Of a stretch of 64,000 bases of DNA, positions 59,970 to 64,000 are shown piece by piece. Source of the DNA: Firmicutes bacterium ZOR0006 (GTDB lineage Bacteria; Bacillota_I; Bacilli_A; Culicoidibacterales; ZOR0006); assembly GCA_000798955.1 (NCBI GenBank), contig JTLC01000015.1:1-64000 (forward strand), read 5' to 3'. The notes below the pieces were generated by a model. That model did no database searches, was not told where the DNA came from, and saw only the letters and a list, made by a program, of their open reading frames with translations. Both the position numbers and the translations under genes were made by a program. The first letter of the stretch is position 1, and every line of letters begins with the position of its first letter.

Positions 59970-60121
59970 TTTTGCGAGCTCCTTTTGTATTACTGATTGT
60001 TATTATACCGTATTCTTGTTAAAGTGTGCAATTTTTCAATGAAAAAAAGTTGTCAAAGCTAACAAAAATAATGCGAGCTGCTTGCAAGTGCTCTTACAAT
60101 CGAACCTTTGCTAAAAAACTA

Positions 60122-61051
60122 TTAACAATTTTTGCAAACTGATTGATAGTGGCGATTAGTCAAAATTTCAGCATGCTGACCAACAAAAGCTTTTTTAGCC
60201 GTTTCATCGGCTTGTAACTGCCACATCAACCAAGCAGTCACATAACCATCGGCAAGATATAGAAGTTCGTGATGCTCGGCAAGTGAACGCCGAAGCTTTA
60301 CTTTTAATACTGATGCAGGAATCCGCCGATAAATATCAGCTAGTTGTTCATCAGAAACTATGAACGTTTCTTCACTTTTTCCGGTACCAGCTAGTAGTAA
60401 AGTCGTAGCTTGCAGTTGTGATGGGTCATACTGCCACATCAGCTGCTCGGCAAGTTCCATATTCGTCGGACTAAGAGCGACAATAGTTTTGATGAGCTGA
60501 CAATGATTTTGGACTGTAGCACTATTCATGACACCAACACCACCTTGTGAGTGACCAACTAAACCAATATTCATCAAATCGATAGCTTGATAGAATGGAT
60601 TGCTATCCCAAGCATCGACAGTTTGGTTTTCATGTAGATGGATCAATAAACGCAGACACATTTCTGAGGAAAAACCATTCCAAGCATGGTGTTCTTGCGT
60701 ACCAATGGTGATGAAACCCCAAGTGGCTAAGCGTTCAAGTTGTTTTTCGTATTTTGAGACAGGAACTCCTGTCCCATTAGCAAAAATTACAACTGGCCAT
60801 TTTTGATTCTCGTTAGTCTGTTGTTCAGGATAATAGCAAATATACTTTTTAAAGCTACTCAAAGCTGAAAGTTCTTTGCGATAAACCTTGATGTAGCCAC
60901 CATTCAGGACGTAATGAGCCTCAATTTCTCCATCCGTTTGAATTTTCCGCGTATATGTAGGCGTTAAAAGTGGTTTTTTTAGCCAAATTATGACTATGAG
61001 TAACATAGTAATTGTGAATATGATTCCACTCATGATACAGATAATTGTCAT
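60122..61051 (-). CDS. Alpha/beta hydrolase with N-terminal membrane anchor
   Basis: 309 residues. The first ~25 residues are a hydrophobic anchor (IICIMSGIIFTITMLLIVIIW). The hydrolase domain shows VIFANGTGVPVSKYEKQLERLATWGF, the nucleophile elbow GLVGHSQGGVGVMN and a C-terminal His in RSLAEHHELLY. The pattern is that of the chlorophyllase/PET-hydrolase-like fold, often acting on esters. It would face the outside. Substrate unknown. Monocistronic or cotranscribed with the upstream GyrI-like gene 43 bp away. Confidence 0.87.
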   Translation of the reverse strand: MTIICIMSGIIFTITMLLIVIIWLKKPLLTPTYTRKIQTDGEIEAHYVLNGGYIKVYRKELSALSSFKKYICYYPEQQTNENQKWPVVIFANGTGVPVSKYEKQLERLATWGFITIGTQEHHAWNGFSSEMCLRLLIHLHENQTVDAWDSNPFYQAIDLMNIGLVGHSQGGVGVMNSATVQNHCQLIKTIVALSPTNMELAEQLMWQYDPSQLQATTLLLAGTGKSEETFIVSDEQLADIYRRIPASVLKVKLRRSLAEHHELLYLADGYVTAWLMWQLQADETAKKAFVGQHAEILTNRHYQSVCKNC

Positions 61052-61094
61052 CGTCGATCTCCTAATAATAGTATCCTCGCTGAAGCAAGCAGTT

Positions 61095-61718
61095 TTAGCG
61101 TTTTTCGACGCAATAACGTAGTAAAGTTTTCAACTTCTCCGGTGCTGTTTTTCTTGGATCAGAAAGATAAATTTCACGGTGAACAAGGCTTTTGATTTCA
61201 AGATTGTTTTCTGCTATAAATGCCTTCATTTTTGCAAAACTGGCAGGCTCATCATCATATGACCCCAAATGAAGCAGCTGAACGACTAATCCATCGCTAC
61301 TATCACTGATAAATACGTCATCAAGCAGTGGCTGTGGCTTCTTCTTTCGTACGTGAGCAAATGCACGAGTAATAATCGCATCATCAACAAAATTAGGTTG
61401 GCGAATCATCAAAGTATAGACGAGATGATTTTTGTCAAATTCTTGGCTTTGCCGACCAATTTCATTTAAATCCCAAAGACCTTCTAAGGGATATACGGTG
61501 TACTCAAAGTAACCAGGTGGGGTAAAACCGGTCTTTGGCATCATTCGAATGGCGTAAGCAAGGGAATAAAGCACCTCAACACGCTCGCGAAATGCCGCTG
61601 TATTCGGATTACCTTCTCCTTTCACGCAAAGATAACGCTGTGTTCCTACTTCCAGTAAAACTGGCGTTGTTTTTGTACCATATAATTCTTTTTCGTGTTT
61701 GCGATATTCATGTTTCAT
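61095..61718 (-). CDS. GyrI-like small-molecule-binding domain protein
   Basis: 207 residues with the pattern of stand-alone GyrI-like proteins: KGEGNPNTAAFRERVEVLYSLAYAIR near 33-58 and GYFEYTVYPLEGLW, then VVQLLHLGSYDDEPASFAKM near 143-162. The fold binds hydrophobic small molecules, and some members hydrolyse them or blunt drug effects. No DNA-binding domain is fused. Ribosome-binding site AAAGGAGCCGC before ATG 61718. Confidence 0.9.
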   Translation of the reverse strand: MKHEYRKHEKELYGTKTTPVLLEVGTQRYLCVKGEGNPNTAAFRERVEVLYSLAYAIRMMPKTGFTPPGYFEYTVYPLEGLWDLNEIGRQSQEFDKNHLVYTLMIRQPNFVDDAIITRAFAHVRKKKPQPLLDDVFISDSSDGLVVQLLHLGSYDDEPASFAKMKAFIAENNLEIKSLVHREIYLSDPRKTAPEKLKTLLRYCVEKR

Positions 61719-61759
61719 TTAGCGGCTCCTTTATTTACGAAAATATTCATTTGCAATAA

Positions 61760-61792
61760 AAAGGGAGTACTTTTACTATCGTACTCCACTTC
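61760..61792 (-). terminator. Intrinsic terminator after the aldo/keto reductase gene
   Basis: GGAGTAC (61764-61770) pairs with GTACTCC (61781-61787). On the minus strand CTTTTTATT follows. Confidence 0.8.
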
Positions 61793-61806
61793 TCTTGATT
61801 GTCTCG

Positions 61807-62706
61807 TTATTTAATACTGTGACCCATTTGTGCTTGCAGAATTGTGAACCACTGTTGAACAGTTAAAGTCAACTCAAGAGCATCAATTGCCACATCAATA
61901 CGCTCCAGTTTTCCTGAACCAACAATTGGCATTAAATTATTCGGCATTTTATAGAGCCAAGCATATAAAACAGCATCTACGCTAACTCCTAAATCAGTAG
62001 CAATTTCCTCAATTGCTTGCTTCGTGCGAATATCGGCGGCTGATTGCGGTTGGAAAATTCGTCCCCCTGCTAACGGAGACCAAATCATTGGGGCAACTTG
62101 CTTGCATTGTAAGAAGTCCAAATTACCGTTATCGATATGCTCATGGCAAACTGCAGAAACTTCAATTTGGTTTGTAACAAGCGGCTGATCAATCGCTGCT
62201 TGAATTAAATTGAAATGATCTTGATAGAAGTTCGAAACACCGAAATGACGAACTTTACCCGCTGCTTTTAAATCAACAAAGGCTTTGGCAATGGCCTGTG
62301 CGTCCATTAATGGCGATGGCCGATGTAATAAGAGGACATCGAGTGTTTCAATCTGGAGTGTCGTTAATGAGCGTTCAGCCTGTTGGATAATATATTCATA
62401 CTCATAGTTATAATGAGTAGTGTATGTTGTTGGATATTGTGGATTTGGGTATTGAATACCGCATTTTGTTACAATTTCTAGTTGATCACGTAAGCTAGGT
62501 GCTTGCGCAAAGACTTTTCCTAAAAAAGCCTCGCCTTCAAACCCACCGTAGATATCAGCATGATCAATTGTCGTAATTCCTCGTGCCAGTAACTGTTCAA
62601 TGAATCCTTGATAGTCGTCGACACTCATTCCCCATTCAAGTGAACGCATTTCGCCATGGATAACACGTGAAAAACTCAAATCATTTGCTAGTTGAATTCG
62701 TTGCAT
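61807..62706 (-). CDS. Aldo/keto reductase (YdhF-like)
   Basis: 299 residues. The catalytic tetrad is recognisable: Asp and Tyr in GITTIDHADIYGGFEGE near 39-55, Lys in IVTKCGIQYP, and His in LLLHRPSPLMD. VRHFGVSNF and VGSGKLERID near the C-terminus bind NADPH. The closest type is the E. coli YdhF group. It reduces aldehydes or ketones in the cytoplasm, with broad specificity. GAGGTATAAAT lies before ATG 62706. Single-gene transcript with its own terminator. Confidence 0.92.
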   Translation of the reverse strand: MQRIQLANDLSFSRVIHGEMRSLEWGMSVDDYQGFIEQLLARGITTIDHADIYGGFEGEAFLGKVFAQAPSLRDQLEIVTKCGIQYPNPQYPTTYTTHYNYEYEYIIQQAERSLTTLQIETLDVLLLHRPSPLMDAQAIAKAFVDLKAAGKVRHFGVSNFYQDHFNLIQAAIDQPLVTNQIEVSAVCHEHIDNGNLDFLQCKQVAPMIWSPLAGGRIFQPQSAADIRTKQAIEEIATDLGVSVDAVLYAWLYKMPNNLMPIVGSGKLERIDVAIDALELTLTVQQWFTILQAQMGHSIK

Positions 62707-62801
62707 ATTTATACCTCACTTTTTTTATTTCCTCTTTAGTATACGGTATTTTCTTCGAAATGACATCGTTTTCAATTGATTTCCGAAAGAAAGTTCAAAC
62801 T

Positions 62802-64000
62802 TTAACGGGTGTGCTCTTGTGTTTGGACCAAATGGTCATACGCACGAATCGCGTAGCGGCTTGTGATTGGATCACTATCATGAATGAGGGATAGCAGTAT
62901 ATCGGCTGGTGTTTGCGCATTTTTGGCAACTGCCTCACGGACACTAGCTTCAGAATCATCTGCTAAATCACGTAAAATCGACTCAGGACAGATAGGGTTT
63001 TTAGCAACGTTGCGGCGAATGAGAATGACAGGACTATGAGCATAAGTAGTAAGCTCTTGTTGCTGAATTTGCGGGTTGGCAACGGCCATTGCTTGGACCG
63101 ATTCATCATGTGAATGTAGTAAAATCTCTAATAAATATCTTGGTAATTTAGGATTTTCTGCTAATGCTCTGCGGACACTTGGTGTATCATAATTCAATTT
63201 TTCTAGGATTGCTGCTCCTGTTTTCAAATTCCGGGCAACAGCTTGACGGACAATCGCTTCGCTATCATTTGTCAATTGCAAGAGAATATCTTGCGAGACA
63301 TACGAACTTCTTGCAATTGCACGGCGGACAGTATAATCCGGGTGTACAAGCAATAACGCTAATGTCTTTGCTTCCAGTCGCTGTTTTTTGACGAGGCGAA
63401 CGAGCGTTTTTGGTGTTAGTGTCAATAAGGCTTCAATAAAGTCTTGCCAAATCATATCTTCACTTGCATGTAGTGGTAACTGGTAGCTCTGACGATAACG
63501 GAACAGCTCCCGTAAGCTTGTTGTCAGTTTTGGATGGGAAAGGGCTGCTTGACGGACAGCATTCTTTTCATCAGCAGCTAGATAATACAAAAAGGCCAAG
63601 GGAATGTTCGGATTATTAGCAAATGCAATCCGAATTTGTAGTTCTTGTTGTTTGGCAAAAAAGAGGTAGTGATGAACTGGTAGACTGGGATTAACAGCGA
63701 GTGAACGCCAAAGATACCGGTCACCACTAGCTAAAGCCGCTTCTAATAAAGCCACTGGTAACTTTGCATTTGTTGCTAAGGCAATATGAGCTGTGGGGAG
63801 ATGTAACCATAAATCACCAAGTACGCTTGTTGGAGTATGTGGATTTTTGGCAACTGCTTCAACCACATATGAATTTTTATCCTGGGCGAGCAGTGCCAGG
63901 GTAGTTCGTGATGTATGTGGATTTTTCGCCACTTGCTCACGTACATAATGATTGGCATGTGTTGCTAACTGCGTTAAAATATCCGTTGGCGTTTGTGGAT
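62802..64000 (-). CDS. Leucine-rich-variant/HEAT-like repeat protein (5' truncated by window edge)
   Basis: At least 399 residues of tandem ~24-residue helical repeats with the consensus 'D..(Y/A)VR.AVAKNP.TP..IL..L', for example SEASVREAVAKNAQTPADIL near the C-terminus. The frame remains open to the right edge, and the extra residues (PQTPTDILTQLATHANHYVR) keep the repeat pattern. A GTG at 63932 is therefore an internal codon, not the start. Such LRV proteins form solenoids that bind other proteins; the Fe-S cluster of Azotobacter LRV is not seen in this part. The function is unknown, and a catalytic N-terminal domain could lie outside the window. Confidence 0.85.
   Translation of the reverse strand, partial: PQTPTDILTQLATHANHYVREQVAKNPHTSRTTLALLAQDKNSYVVEAVAKNPHTPTSVLGDLWLHLPTAHIALATNAKLPVALLEAALASGDRYLWRSLAVNPSLPVHHYLFFAKQQELQIRIAFANNPNIPLAFLYYLAADEKNAVRQAALSHPKLTTSLRELFRYRQSYQLPLHASEDMIWQDFIEALLTLTPKTLVRLVKKQRLEAKTLALLLVHPDYTVRRAIARSSYVSQDILLQLTNDSEAIVRQAVARNLKTGAAILEKLNYDTPSVRRALAENPKLPRYLLEILLHSHDESVQAMAVANPQIQQQELTTYAHSPVILIRRNVAKNPICPESILRDLADDSEASVREAVAKNAQTPADILLSLIHDSDPITSRYAIRAYDHLVQTQEHTR

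Noticed and set aside
63776-63932. GTG at 63932 as the start of the repeat protein
   Set aside because: The frame stays open to the window edge and the upstream residues continue the repeat pattern.

Overview
The window looks like chromosomal DNA of a low-GC Gram-positive bacterium (Bacillota, class Bacilli, most likely a lactic-acid-type member of the Lactobacillales). The reasons are an A+T-rich base composition, consensus sigma-A promoters, purine-rich ribosome-binding sites, a CcpA-type cre site, a stand-alone EIIA-Glc, an NAD-dependent L-lactate dehydrogenase, comEA-comEC-holA in the usual order, and many sugar hydrolases and transporters. I cannot name the genus from sequence alone. No rRNA, tRNA or CRISPR array was recognised.

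Layout. 1-83: the tail of an ISL3-like insertion sequence. 0.4-1.4 kb: an unknown membrane protein. 1.4-7.2 kb: a divergent AraC regulator and a DexB-type alpha-glucosidase, a maltose-acetyltransferase-like gene bracketed by tandem structured repeats, a DUF4037 nucleotidyltransferase and a DUF1349 protein. 7.5-20.5 kb: a long operon with a CUT1 sugar ABC transporter (no ATPase gene), an RpiR regulator, an FAD-dependent oxidoreductase, a GH38 alpha-mannosidase, NanE, two ROK kinases, a DUF4127 protein and mannose-6-phosphate isomerase. It reads as import and breakdown of mannose- and amino-sugar-containing glycans. 20.5-28.8 kb: a TetR repressor, a very large palindromic operator, an ABC/FtsX-type export system, a YhgE/Pip membrane protein and a HAAS-domain protein. 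29-30.8 kb: a GH127-type hydrolase. 31-38 kb: RsgA, a second AraC/GH13 divergent pair (cyclomaltodextrinase type), L-LDH, a HAD phosphatase, EIIA-Glc and a small membrane protein.

38-47.4 kb: comEA, comEC and holA; a Rieske oxygenase; an 879-residue protein combining RNA-polymerase-alpha-CTD-like and sigma-4-like domains; a membrane-tethered solute-binding protein; and a 56-residue membrane protein. 47.4-48.2 kb has no gene but holds a candidate minus-strand small RNA. 48.2-53.6 kb: a small protein, an alpha/beta hydrolase, an unrecognised two-gene minus-strand unit (helical/TerB-like plus beta-helix-like; possible degenerate GTPase), and an amino-acid permease broken by a deletion-frameshift. 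53.7-64 kb, all minus strand: an HdeD/papain-like fusion, aspartate 4-decarboxylase, isochorismatase, DUF2164, a lipoprotein nuclease, an SDR, a GNAT, an alpha/beta hydrolase, a GyrI-like protein, an aldo/keto reductase, and a repeat protein running off the right edge.

The most unusual structure is the tandem array of about 145-bp units at 4.09-4.6 kb and 5.33-5.6 kb. Each full unit has a short helix and then a long hairpin. Pairing is kept although the stem sequences differ between units, which suggests selection on RNA structure. The units start at or within the 3' ends of dexB and maa, and they have added a tail to the dexB reading frame.
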